Below are positions 21,475 to 31,157 of a stretch of 38,332 nucleotides of DNA, in pieces. The number at the start of each line of letters is the position of its first letter. Position 1 is the stretch's first letter. The position numbers and the translations under genes are program-made. Origin of the DNA: a virus; the IMG/VR virus record IMGVR_UViG_3300045738_001810, positions 1-38,332 of that record, one strand, 5' to 3'. The notes under the pieces were generated by a model. The model was not told the DNA's origin, ran no database searches, and worked only from the letters and a program-made list of their open reading frames with translations.

Positions 21475-24400
21475 ATGGCAAAGGCAAGAATACCAGTAGA
21501 GTTTGATCCAGTAGTGACTTCCAAGGTCGATGCGGCATTGGCTAGAATACAATCCAAGGCTAAAGGTATTGATTTTGGTGGTGGAGCCAGATCCCTTGAA
21601 AAACTCTCGCGGCCTCTAGGGAAAATAACAGGACAGGCTACGGAATTTCAAAAATCATTAGAAGCTTCTAATGCTCGTGTTTTGGCTTTCGGTGCTTCTG
21701 TAGCTGTCATAAACAAGCTTTCTCAAGCCTTTGGCGCTCTTGTCGGGAATACAATTAAAGTAGAGGCCACCTTCGCCAAAATTAACACCATTCTTGGCGG
21801 CACTGAAAAACAATTACAACAATTTGGTAATGGTATTTTTGCTGTAGCCCAGAAAACAGCCACGTCATTCGATGATGTAGCCGTGGGCGCTCTTGAATTA
21901 GCTCGTCAAGGCTTGAGTGTCGAAGAATCTCTTTCTAGGGTAGAGACAGCCTTGAAGCTTGTTCGTGTCGCTGGGGTTAGCTCAGAGCAAGCGGTGGCTG
22001 GTTTAACTGCAGCTATCAAAGGCTTCGAAGGTGCTGGTTTAACCGTTGCCGCTATTGGCGACAAGCTATCGGAAGTTGATACAAAATTTGCTGTATCTAC
22101 TGAGGATTTGATTAATGGTCTTGAGCGAGCGTCGGCATCTGCCCGTGTAGCTGGTGTTTCCTTTGACGAGCTTTTGGCTGTTGTTACGACGGTACAGGAA
22201 AGAACTCAACGTGGTGGTGCTGTTATTGGTAATGCATTTAAAACAATTTTTGCTAGACTAGGTAGGACAGATACTCTGGTTGCACTAGAAGACCTAGGCA
22301 TTAGTGTTTTAGATACTCAAGGTAATGTTAGATCAGCTATTCCACTGTTCCAAGAGTTAGCTGTAGAACTAAACAGACTTGGATTAAAAAGCGTTGAGGC
22401 TGGGGATATTATTCAAAAGGTCGCTGGTGTTCGCCAGAGAGATATTTTAATTAGTTTGGTTGAGGATTTAAATTCAAGCCAAAGTCAATTTGCAAAAGCT
22501 TTACAAACTTCAGCGACCGCTGCTGGAGCATTGGATTCGAAAAACAATTCACTCAATCAAACCCTGGAAGCCTTAATAAATAATTTGGTTGTGGGTGGTC
22601 AAAAACTAGCATCTGTTTTGGGTGAACTTGGTTTTACAGATAAAGTAGGGGATATATTGGAATTTTTTGGTGCTGTTGTCAACGGAATCACTGACCTTTT
22701 ACAAGGAGAGTCTCTTGGTGCTAAGTTTGCCCAAGGTCTAGTTAGGGGAATCGGTGGGGTTTTAACAGTCCCTGGTTTGGCTCTTATTGGCGGTATATTT
22801 ATAAAACTATTTGTAGACTTAGCTAAATTTGGAGCCTCGTCTCTAGGTAGTTTGCTGGGTATAAACAAAGCGTCGCAGGAGCAAAATGCTTTGCAGCAGT
22901 CTGTTTTGCAGACGCTGTTTCAAAATGAAAATGTACAAAGAGAGATTTTAGCTCTTGAGGGGAATAAGGTTGCCCAAGAACAACTACTTTTAAGAATTTA
23001 TAACCAACAGGTAGCCGCTTTAGCTAGAGTTCAAAAAGCAGCAGCGATAGTAACTCCTGCATTATTTGGTGCTGGGCTAAGAGGCGGATCTGAAGGCGTC
23101 ACTAGGAAAGGCGGAAGAGCTGCTGGTGGGTTTATCGCTAGTGAATCTCGTGATGTTTCTCGCGGGGTAGGCGGTGCGCCATCTAGCGCTAAGGTTGTTT
23201 CGATTCCTAATTTTGCTTTTGGTGGCGGTAAGCGCGGGACGATGGTCGCTAATACTAGCGAATACGTTGTGCCAAATTACGCTGGCGGTGGAGATGCTAT
23301 ATTTAATCAAGATATGGTTAAGACTATGGGTCTTCCTGCTGGAGCTAAGAAGTTGAATGCTGCTGGTGGGTTTATTCCGAATTTTGCCGCACCAAGAAGC
23401 TTGGAAAGATTAAGGGGACTGGCGAAGGGCAGAGGACCAAAAGCTCTTGAGGCGAAAGCAGAACTAGCAAATAGACAAAACCAAAAATCTTCTCAAAAAC
23501 TTATATACGATCCTCGTTTTGCTATGGTAGTTCCACAAGTTTTGGGCGCTAAGCAGCAAATACAGGGAACGAGAAAAGGCAAGAAGGTGGCTTTTGATTT
23601 GGTTGGCTATGAACCTGGTGTTGGTTCTAGGGTTAAAAATGACGAGCAGTTGGACCAATCTACTAGAAAATTTGCATTGGGTCTAGCAAACCAACAAGCG
23701 GGTCTAATGGGTGGCCCGCCACAGGCGAGTAAAATTTTAAAATTAGCAAATTCTGGAGCAATATCGGCTTTATCTGGAACTATTTTTGAGACAGCGGTGA
23801 GTTCTTTGTTATCTTCAAAGGATTTTGATTCAAGGTCTGAAATTTCTGCTTTTGACTTTGTTGGAAGTGGTGCAAATTCAAAATTAAAAAAACTTTTTCC
23901 ACAATTGGGGGCTGCCACACAAATAGAAGCTAAGATAAGACCCAGTCCAGATAATAAAAAAAGCATGTTTGATAAAGTGTTGAAGGCAACAGGTAATGCT
24001 GCTGGAGGTTATATCCCAAATTTTGCTGGCGGAGCTTTAGATCAAGCAGTCGCAAGAGAGCAATCTGCTGGTCTTCCAATAAACCAAATAAGAATTAATC
24101 AAAGCGGCAAACTACGTAACTCGCAAAACCCAATGGGTCTTGCTGTTACAAATACCAGAGACGAGCCAACTGGAGCTATTCCAAATTTTGCTGCTGGAGG
24201 AAGATCGACGCCAGCAACGCCAGGAGGTTCTTCTGATGGGGGCTTTGGTGGTGGGATGATAGCCGCTTCTACTGGGCTTTATTTCTTGAGCAGTGCGTTA
24301 AGTACTGCAGAAGGTGGTATTGGCAAATTTATTAGTCAAATAGCTCAAGCTGCTTCTGCTTTGTTCGCCCTCAATTTATTGAAAGGGCCAGTGGAAAACA

Positions 24401-26631
24401 TTGCGGCTAAGTTGAGTGGCTTTGGAACAAAAGTAGCTACATTTAATCCACAAGCCCCTGGAAAAAGAGCAGGACTTAAGGGCGGCTTAGGCAGAGGTAT
24501 AGCTGGAGTTGGCCGTGCGCTTCCTGGCATTGGTACTGCAGTTGCAATTGGCGCTGTCTTAGCTCCATTAGTTTTAGAGTTAACAAAAACAAAAACAGGA
24601 TTTGAAAGACTAAACGAAGAACTCAAAAATATTGATCTGGGAGAATTATCGTCTGGGTTAAAAGAAGCTTCCGCAGTTTTAAGGTTGGCATTTGTCGCCG
24701 ACTTAAAGGCGGCTAAGGATAAAGCAAATCTTGCTGCAAAATTAGGCGTTAAGGCGGATGCGGATATAGGAGAAATACTCGAAAAACAAATAAAAGGCTT
24801 AACGGGCATCAATAAAGGGTTTTTTGGCGGCTTAAAAGATAAAGAAACATTAAGTGCGTCTTTGGCAAAGGTTGGAGACAAAGATGCTTTGCAAGACATA
24901 ATAACCGCGAGTCAAAAAGACGTAAAAGAGCGTCAAACCTTTAGCAGTGGTACTACTATGGGAGGTACGGACAGCAGAATCGTAACCGTCAAGCAGTTTG
25001 ATGCAGAGTTGTTTGCCGAAAACATGATCAAGGCAATTGATGCTATTGATGCCGCCGCCAAAAAAGCTGCCGATACAGCCTTAATAGTTGCATCTGGTCT
25101 TGGCGAAGGCGCTTTTACAGGAGGTAAGGCAAAAAAGGATTTTAAAGAAAACATAGATCAAGGAAAATTTGCAGCTGGTGGATTTGGAAAGGGCGGAGCT
25201 AGATCCAACATAAGAGGTGGAGAACTTAAACTAGCCAAAGCTGTAACAACAGTAAGGAAAGTGGGTCTAGAAAATGAGATAGCTTTAAAGAAATTTCTCT
25301 TAGAGAAAGCTCAAGAAGAATTCAAAATCACACAGGACTACGTAAAATCAATCAAAGATGCTAGTGTTTTTAGTAAAAAACAGAAAGATTTTATAGAAAG
25401 TAGAGTTAAATCGGGTGCTGCTTTATTATCAATCCAAAGTGATCTAGAAAAATTGGGCATGTCGTTGACGGGGCAAGCTAAAACTGATTTTGACCTTGCT
25501 GTAGGTAAGGCAGAAAACCAAAAGAAGGTATTAAAAGACAAGTATGAAGAAGTAAAATTACAACAAGAAATCAATGACCTTAATAAACCGCAAGGATTTG
25601 GCGAGGGAATAAGGAAGGGTCTTGGTAATTTAGAAAATGATATAGTCTTCTTCGGTGATGAGTTGGGCGAAAATATACCAGCACAATTTTCTGACAACTT
25701 AGGGTCGGCTATTAAAGAAGCAGTCAGCGAGGCAAAAACCCTAGATCAGGCTTTGTCCGATGCTGGAAGAAACTTTTTAGGATTTATAAGAGATGCGTTT
25801 CTAGAGCAAGCAGCGGCCCAAACGACATCTGCATTGTTTGGGAGTTCGGAAGGCAAAGGTGGTTTATTAGGAGGAGCGAAAAGCTTGTTTGGAGGCAAAG
25901 GCGGCGCGGCTTCTCCAGATGGCACTGCGGGTAATCCAATATACACAGCAACTTCTGCTTCAGGCGCTAATCCAGTTAGTGCTTTAACTGGAGAAGGAAA
26001 GGGCGAGGGAATTTTTTCAAAACTCAAAGACACTCTGATGGAATCTTTTGGAAGGTTGAAAACCACATTTAGCGATTTGTTTGGAGGATTAAAAGAAGGG
26101 CTTGGTACTATTTTTAAAGGACTTACCACTAATTTGGGCAGCTTATTCACTGGAGGTAGCGGCGGCGGGGGAATTGGCGGACTTTTTACCACTGTATTAG
26201 GTGCTTTTGGTTTTGCAAATGGAGGTCCAGTAGGATTCGCTAATGGCGGATCAGTTGGGTCAACGGATACCGTCCCCGCAATGCTAACCCCTGGAGAATT
26301 TGTTATGAAAAAATCTGCGGTCGAGAAATATGGATCTGGGTTTTTATCAAGCATAAATGAGGGTGTTATGCCAATGCGAGGATTTCAGAATGGTGGCGTT
26401 GTTAGCCCTGTTTCTGCCGAGGCTGGGACTACATCCAATTCTGCATCTCAAGTAACAAACTCTTCTGACTTTACTTTTAATATTCAAGATGGCGGGGCAG
26501 AGCAAGCGGGCGAACAAGGCAGTGACGACCAACAGCGCGATTTTGCGCAGAAAGTCAAGGCAGCGGTTACCACAGTTGTTCAAGAGGAATCCAGAACTGG
26601 CGGGACATTAAGCTACTTATACAAAAAATAA
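21475..26631 (+). CDS. Tape measure protein with embedded nuclease-like domain
   Basis: A 1718-aa protein. Residues 60-360 match the TP901-type tape-measure core (helical, with AVAQKTATSFDDVAVGALEL and AGVSFDELLAVVTTVQERT); hydrophobic segments follow near 415-460 and again near 955-985. Four IPNFA motifs occur at residues 577, 634, 847 and 902. Between the second and third lies a 210-residue insert with E772 (GTIFETAV), D794 (AFDFVG) and E818-x-K820 (QIEAKI), the PD-(D/E)XK nuclease pattern. The C-terminus has coiled coils, Gly-rich stretches and PAMLTPGEFVMKKSAVEKYG, common in tape measures. It sets tail length and probably enters the host during infection. Confidence 0.9.
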   Translation: MAKARIPVEFDPVVTSKVDAALARIQSKAKGIDFGGGARSLEKLSRPLGKITGQATEFQKSLEASNARVLAFGASVAVINKLSQAFGALVGNTIKVEATFAKINTILGGTEKQLQQFGNGIFAVAQKTATSFDDVAVGALELARQGLSVEESLSRVETALKLVRVAGVSSEQAVAGLTAAIKGFEGAGLTVAAIGDKLSEVDTKFAVSTEDLINGLERASASARVAGVSFDELLAVVTTVQERTQRGGAVIGNAFKTIFARLGRTDTLVALEDLGISVLDTQGNVRSAIPLFQELAVELNRLGLKSVEAGDIIQKVAGVRQRDILISLVEDLNSSQSQFAKALQTSATAAGALDSKNNSLNQTLEALINNLVVGGQKLASVLGELGFTDKVGDILEFFGAVVNGITDLLQGESLGAKFAQGLVRGIGGVLTVPGLALIGGIFIKLFVDLAKFGASSLGSLLGINKASQEQNALQQSVLQTLFQNENVQREILALEGNKVAQEQLLLRIYNQQVAALARVQKAAAIVTPALFGAGLRGGSEGVTRKGGRAAGGFIASESRDVSRGVGGAPSSAKVVSIPNFAFGGGKRGTMVANTSEYVVPNYAGGGDAIFNQDMVKTMGLPAGAKKLNAAGGFIPNFAAPRSLERLRGLAKGRGPKALEAKAELANRQNQKSSQKLIYDPRFAMVVPQVLGAKQQIQGTRKGKKVAFDLVGYEPGVGSRVKNDEQLDQSTRKFALGLANQQAGLMGGPPQASKILKLANSGAISALSGTIFETAVSSLLSSKDFDSRSEISAFDFVGSGANSKLKKLFPQLGAATQIEAKIRPSPDNKKSMFDKVLKATGNAAGGYIPNFAGGALDQAVAREQSAGLPINQIRINQSGKLRNSQNPMGLAVTNTRDEPTGAIPNFAAGGRSTPATPGGSSDGGFGGGMIAASTGLYFLSSALSTAEGGIGKFISQIAQAASALFALNLLKGPVENIAAKLSGFGTKVATFNPQAPGKRAGLKGGLGRGIAGVGRALPGIGTAVAIGAVLAPLVLELTKTKTGFERLNEELKNIDLGELSSGLKEASAVLRLAFVADLKAAKDKANLAAKLGVKADADIGEILEKQIKGLTGINKGFFGGLKDKETLSASLAKVGDKDALQDIITASQKDVKERQTFSSGTTMGGTDSRIVTVKQFDAELFAENMIKAIDAIDAAAKKAADTALIVASGLGEGAFTGGKAKKDFKENIDQGKFAAGGFGKGGARSNIRGGELKLAKAVTTVRKVGLENEIALKKFLLEKAQEEFKITQDYVKSIKDASVFSKKQKDFIESRVKSGAALLSIQSDLEKLGMSLTGQAKTDFDLAVGKAENQKKVLKDKYEEVKLQQEINDLNKPQGFGEGIRKGLGNLENDIVFFGDELGENIPAQFSDNLGSAIKEAVSEAKTLDQALSDAGRNFLGFIRDAFLEQAAAQTTSALFGSSEGKGGLLGGAKSLFGGKGGAASPDGTAGNPIYTATSASGANPVSALTGEGKGEGIFSKLKDTLMESFGRLKTTFSDLFGGLKEGLGTIFKGLTTNLGSLFTGGSGGGGIGGLFTTVLGAFGFANGGPVGFANGGSVGSTDTVPAMLTPGEFVMKKSAVEKYGSGFLSSINEGVMPMRGFQNGGVVSPVSAEAGTTSNSASQVTNSSDFTFNIQDGGAEQAGEQGSDDQQRDFAQKVKAAVTTVVQEESRTGGTLSYLYKK
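23203..24192 (+). repeat. IPNFA repeat region in the tape measure gene
   Basis: Four copies of I-P-N-F-A start at codons 577, 634, 847 and 902 of the tape measure. The second and third have the fuller form AAGG(F/Y)IPNFA. They separate compact non-helical segments of 57, 213 and 55 residues. The 213-residue segment is the nuclease-like one. The repeats look like linkers or processing signals bounding inserted domains. Confidence 0.7.
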
Positions 26632-29600
26632 ATGAGTCAATCTACAAACAGATACGATAGAGATCACAATATAGACGGTCCTGTTTTCCCATTCACTTTT
26701 GTACCAGAATATGGATCAAAAGTGTCTTTTGAAAATAAAAACGTTCATTTTAACACAGCGGATAATTATTACAAAAAATTCTCAAAAGGCGTAAACGGAA
26801 CTAATTTAAAATTTAATTTAAAGTTCTCCAATAAAACAGAGGATGAGGCTAGGTCGTTTTTGCATTTTATAGAAGAAACTCTAGCTTCTAGTGGTGGCGA
26901 TTTTAATTTCAATACAACAGGTTCTAGTGGAGTAGAAATAGCTTTCCCAACTGGGTCTATATACAAAAACATAGACGAATTATTAATACAAAATTATGAC
27001 TTTAAATTTCATAACGGCCTTTTTGATATAGATTTAAATTTATTAAAAAATGGATACTCATCATTATTTAATTGGAGCGGGTCTTCTTATTTAAATACTG
27101 CAAATTTTTATTCTGGATGGGAAACTGGGATTGATTACAAGGAATTCGATGTAATTTACTACTCAGGATATGCCGAACAAAATTCTGATTATTTTGAAAC
27201 TGGAAATTATTATAGAATAGCAGATAGAAGAGAAAACTTTTACTACTGCAACTCTGGTCATGCATCCGAATCAGAAAACAGCCCTACTGGGTCAGGCTCA
27301 GCATGGTCGAAATCTTTTTTTTATGAAATAGATGATGATATATCTATAGGGTCAGATAGGTCGATTAATATTTTTGAGCTAAAGGATTCTTTTTCTTCTT
27401 TTATTAAGCAGGATCAAAACGGCGGACTGATAAAGGATTTATCTTTATCTTTGAAGAATAGATCGGACAAAGAGGTTAGGTCAATTATGCACTTCATGGA
27501 AAAACATGAAGATTACAGACCTCTTGAGTTAACCCTACCCCAGCTGTACAATAAGAAGAAATTTTTTGTAATAAAATCTTTGGATCATAAATTTGTATAT
27601 AAGGATTGCAATGACTTAGATTTGACTCTTGATGAAATATTTTTATTTAAAAAGCCTGATCTTTTTGATAATTATAGAACGATTTCAACTGATCCTGAAT
27701 TCTCTATGAATGTAGTGACTACACTCAATAATCAGCCAATACAAATTTCTGGTGAAAATGAAAGTGGAAATGATATAAAGATTGGGTGGGGAGATGGGCA
27801 GATAAGCACTATCACTGGGTATAACGACCCTGAAATGAGGCATGTATACGCAACCACTGGAAATTACAACATAAGGATAAGCGGTTACATACCAAATATC
27901 CGTCTACCTTATCATAAGCGAAAGGTTACGTCAGTCAATCAACTTGGTGTTGTAGGTTGGGATGACCTGAGCGAGGCTTTTTATGGCTGGGACAATATGA
28001 TTAGCTTTACGGCGGGCAATACAGATACTTCCTTGGTCACCAACATGGATGGAATGTTTCGGGATTGTTATGACTTAGTAAACTTAGACATGGATGGATT
28101 AGATTCTTCTAGCGTTACTGGTATGCAGCATATGTTTAGGAACTGTCAGTCATTAGATGCCCCAAACACAGATTTTTCTAAATTAGACACTTCTTCTTCT
28201 GTTGATATGAATTGGATGTTTAGCGGCTGCCGTGGTGTAGTTAATATGGATTTGTCTAGTTTTGATACATCTTCTGTAACTGGTATGCGTGCTATGTTTG
28301 ATCTTTGTGATGATTTGACGGGGTTAAATGTTTCTAATTTTGATACATCTTCGGTTGTAGATATGAGTAATATGTTTGCTGATTGTCGGGAATTAATATC
28401 TATAGATTTATCAAGCTTTAATACCCCCTTAGTCACTACTATGAATAACATGTTCAGTTACAGTTGGAGCTTAACTAGTATAGATTTATCTAGTTTTGGC
28501 TCATCTGCGGTTACTGATATGTATCGAATGTTTTACAATTGCTACGTTGCTAAGAATATAGATTTATCCAACTTTAATACATATGCGGCTACTAGCACGA
28601 AAGAAATGTTTTATAACTGCGCAAACTTAACTGATGTAAATTTCTCTGGCTTTAACACTTCCTCAGTTACCAATATGTCGAAAATGTTTCAATTTTGTAG
28701 AGATTTAACGGTTTTGGATCTTTCTGATTTTGACACTTCCTCGGTAACCACTATGAGAGAGATGTTCGATCGGTGTAGAAATATAATTAATCTGGATTTA
28801 TCCAGTTTTGACACGTCTTCTGTTGTTAATATGTTTCAAATGTTTGCAAACTGTAACAGGTTAACAAGTCTAGACGTATCTAGTTTTGATGGATCTTCCG
28901 TTGTTGATCTAAGTGAAATGTTTTTCGGTTGCGCCGACTTAACAGGTTTAGATCTGTCGAGTTTTAACACACCGTCTGCCACTAATATGCGGAAAATGTT
29001 TTCAAACTGTAATGACTTGATAGAATTAAATCTTTCTAATTTTAACACTTCCTCGGCCACTGATATGTATCAAATGTTTGGGCAGGCGTACGATTTAACA
29101 GGTTTGGATTTATCTAGTTTTGACACTTCCTCGGTCACCCTTATGACTAATATGTTTACAAGTTGCGACAGCTTAACGAGTTTAGATTTGTCTAATTTTG
29201 ATGGGTCTTCTGTTACCAGTGTAGCTTCGATGTTTAGCTCAACTAGCAACTTAAGTAGTGTAGATCTATCCAACTTCAACGCTCCTTTGCTTACAACCAC
29301 AAACAACATGTTTTCTTATTGCCCAGACTTAACTGGTATAAATTTATCTGGTTTTGATGCACCTTCAGTAACCAATCAAAGTCACATGTTTGCAGGTTGC
29401 AGCAGCCTCCTAAGTCTAGATTTATCTAGTTTTAGCGGCTCCTCCGCTAGTAGTACGTATCAAATGTTTGCATTTTGTTATAGTTTAACAAGTCTAGACG
29501 TATCTAATTTTAATACCTCCTCGGTCACTAGCATGTATCAAACGTTTGCAAGCTGTAATAGTTTAACAGGTTTAGATTTATCTAGTTTTGACACTTCCTC

Positions 29601-30063
29601 GGTTAACACCATGTCTCAAATGTTTGTAAACTGTAACAACTTAACAAGTCTAGACGTATCTAATTTTAATACCTCCTCGGTTACCAACATGTATAACATG
29701 TTTGAAGATTGTAACAATTTAACAGGTTTAGATTTGTCTAGTTTTGACACTTCCTCGGTCGTTGACATGCGGCAAATGTTTGATGATTGCAGTAGCTTAA
29801 GTGATATAATTGGTGTAGATCAATTCAATATAGAGGCTATTACCTCAACATCTAGACTGACATATTTTTGCAGAGGCGTGACTCTACCTACACCCCGCTA
29901 TGATTCTTTGCTGATAGCATGGGACGCTCAGAGCGTAAAAAGCTCAATGACTAACGTTCATTTTGGAGGTAGCTTATACACAGCTGGGGGAGCCGCAGAG
30001 GCGGCCAGAACAAATCTTGATACAGTCGATTTATGGACTATTATTGATGGAGGCCCTGCGTAA
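26632..30063 (+). CDS. Tail protein with PKD-like domain and BspA/DUF285 repeat adhesin
   Basis: A 1143-aa protein. Residues 40-150 and 265-345 are two related tail-protein modules (each with the pattern KFSNKTEDEARSFLHFIEE or KNRSDKEVRSIMHFMEK followed by a beta part). Between them, residues 165-235 resemble a small aromatic carbohydrate-binding module. Residues 360-425 look PKD-like (IGWGDG, HVYATTGNYNIRISG). Residues 463-1053 hold about 23 repeats of 24 residues of the DUF285/BspA type (LDLSSFDTSSVTNMxxMF). The end, with WTIIDGG, is typical of such bacterial surface proteins. The start follows the tape-measure stop directly. Host binding is the likely role. Confidence 0.8.
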   Translation: MSQSTNRYDRDHNIDGPVFPFTFVPEYGSKVSFENKNVHFNTADNYYKKFSKGVNGTNLKFNLKFSNKTEDEARSFLHFIEETLASSGGDFNFNTTGSSGVEIAFPTGSIYKNIDELLIQNYDFKFHNGLFDIDLNLLKNGYSSLFNWSGSSYLNTANFYSGWETGIDYKEFDVIYYSGYAEQNSDYFETGNYYRIADRRENFYYCNSGHASESENSPTGSGSAWSKSFFYEIDDDISIGSDRSINIFELKDSFSSFIKQDQNGGLIKDLSLSLKNRSDKEVRSIMHFMEKHEDYRPLELTLPQLYNKKKFFVIKSLDHKFVYKDCNDLDLTLDEIFLFKKPDLFDNYRTISTDPEFSMNVVTTLNNQPIQISGENESGNDIKIGWGDGQISTITGYNDPEMRHVYATTGNYNIRISGYIPNIRLPYHKRKVTSVNQLGVVGWDDLSEAFYGWDNMISFTAGNTDTSLVTNMDGMFRDCYDLVNLDMDGLDSSSVTGMQHMFRNCQSLDAPNTDFSKLDTSSSVDMNWMFSGCRGVVNMDLSSFDTSSVTGMRAMFDLCDDLTGLNVSNFDTSSVVDMSNMFADCRELISIDLSSFNTPLVTTMNNMFSYSWSLTSIDLSSFGSSAVTDMYRMFYNCYVAKNIDLSNFNTYAATSTKEMFYNCANLTDVNFSGFNTSSVTNMSKMFQFCRDLTVLDLSDFDTSSVTTMREMFDRCRNIINLDLSSFDTSSVVNMFQMFANCNRLTSLDVSSFDGSSVVDLSEMFFGCADLTGLDLSSFNTPSATNMRKMFSNCNDLIELNLSNFNTSSATDMYQMFGQAYDLTGLDLSSFDTSSVTLMTNMFTSCDSLTSLDLSNFDGSSVTSVASMFSSTSNLSSVDLSNFNAPLLTTTNNMFSYCPDLTGINLSGFDAPSVTNQSHMFAGCSSLLSLDLSSFSGSSASSTYQMFAFCYSLTSLDVSNFNTSSVTSMYQTFASCNSLTGLDLSSFDTSSVNTMSQMFVNCNNLTSLDVSNFNTSSVTNMYNMFEDCNNLTGLDLSSFDTSSVVDMRQMFDDCSSLSDIIGVDQFNIEAITSTSRLTYFCRGVTLPTPRYDSLLIAWDAQSVKSSMTNVHFGGSLYTAGGAAEAARTNLDTVDLWTIIDGGPA
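28018..29793 (+). repeat. About 23 tandem 72-bp DUF285 repeats
   Basis: The repeat unit encodes 24 residues with conserved Leu/Phe and the MF-x-x-C motif, and the unit count comes from the MF positions. The last five units (about 29480-29790) are nearly identical in alternating pairs at the nucleotide level, so the array has recently grown by pairs of 144 bp. Earlier units are more diverged, and two lack the Cys (MFSYS, MFGQA). Confidence 0.85.
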
Positions 30064-30071
30064 ATACAATT

Positions 30072-31127
30072 ATGCCTATAAATATAAATAGACCGATAAT
30101 AACTTATGAAAATATTGCCCTTTTGCAGAGCAGTACGCCCGCTTACGGAGCTGAGTCAAATAGTGGTAACAATATTTCATTTTTGCCTTTAGTGCAGGGC
30201 GTGGATTTTTCTTTTGATATTCAAAGGACAGACGTAGCTGCGCTCGGGACAAAAGGCTTTGTAAATCAATCCATCAAAAATGCTCCAGACGTAAATCTTA
30301 CAGTCAATGCTATAGAAAATTTTGGAGATTTGTTTTCTTCTATGTTTTCTTCGGGTGGGGTAAAAGACAATCTTGATTTAGATAGAAATTTTTATGCAGT
30401 GATTGGCGATCAGAGAGGGGTTGATTTTTCTGGTATAAACTTATCTGGAAAGACTGTTATTGGTTTTGGAAATTGTTTTTTAGATAGCATCTCCATGTCT
30501 CAATCTGTTAATGGAATAATAAATTCCGCATATTCTTTTGTGGGAAGCAATATTCAAGCTCAAGAGCTGGTGCAAAATAATAATATTTTTAGCGGACACT
30601 CTCCAGCAATAAACCTAACAGGAAATCAATTACAAAGTGGCACTGTTCAGTTTTCCGAAATGAGCGACTATTATTCGAATAGTATTAATGATATTGTGCC
30701 ATATTATTCAACCAATGTTTTAATTAGCGGAAATAGCTCTGTTGGAAATTTTTTAATTGAATCCGACTGTATTCAGGATTTTAGTCTAGACCTACCGATT
30801 AATAGAAAAACTATTTATGGAATAGGCAAGAAATACCCAATAATAAGAAAAGCTACATACCCTAACAAGGGGAGCTTTAAGTTCTCTAATAAAGTTTCGA
30901 CATTTGAAGTTAGTGGGGTTCGAGCGAATTTAAAGAATTTTTTAAATTTAGACGAGTCTTACAATTTAATTATTTCTGGCCAAAACTACGAGAAAACCGA
31001 CTTTAGTATAGAAATTAGCGGGGCCACGTTTAAATCCCAAAATATTTCCTCTTCTGTAGGTCAAGAATTAAGCTCTGATTTATCTTTTGATTTTGATATA
31101 AATAAGATAAGAACCGTACTCGCATAA
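30072..31127 (+). CDS. Tail-tube-like protein (paralog 3)
   Basis: A 351-aa beta-rich protein. Residues 36-60 (SFLPLVQGVDFSFDIQRTDV) parallel the N-terminal strand segment of the tail-tube protein at 16354-17484, and the C-terminus (IEISGATFKSQNISSSVGQE followed by LSFDFDIN) carries the same ending signature as paralogs 1 and 2. It follows the adhesin gene after eight bases and is the last plus-strand gene before the convergent Hsp20-side operon. It may be a tail-tip or minor tube protein attached to the adhesin. Confidence 0.6.
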   Translation: MPININRPIITYENIALLQSSTPAYGAESNSGNNISFLPLVQGVDFSFDIQRTDVAALGTKGFVNQSIKNAPDVNLTVNAIENFGDLFSSMFSSGGVKDNLDLDRNFYAVIGDQRGVDFSGINLSGKTVIGFGNCFLDSISMSQSVNGIINSAYSFVGSNIQAQELVQNNNIFSGHSPAINLTGNQLQSGTVQFSEMSDYYSNSINDIVPYYSTNVLISGNSSVGNFLIESDCIQDFSLDLPINRKTIYGIGKKYPIIRKATYPNKGSFKFSNKVSTFEVSGVRANLKNFLNLDESYNLIISGQNYEKTDFSIEISGATFKSQNISSSVGQELSSDLSFDFDINKIRTVLA

Positions 31128-31157
31128 TCAACCTTAACTGACGAAGTGCCTGATTTT

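Noticed and set aside
23521-23580. Second enzymatic domain just before the nuclease-like insert
   Set aside because: The segment beginning LIYDPRFAMVVPQ looks compact and could be part of the same insert, but I see no catalytic motif to support a separate call.
24345-24899. Long minus-strand open frame within the tape measure gene
   Set aside because: It is antisense to the Ala/Gly/Lys-rich tape measure, whose codon bias yields long antisense frames rich in Ser, Pro and Leu. The same holds for 25746-26354 and 25338-25697.
28018-29793. CRISPR-like periodic repeats
   Set aside because: The 72-base period lies in one open frame and encodes DUF285 repeats; there are no constant direct repeats with unique spacers.
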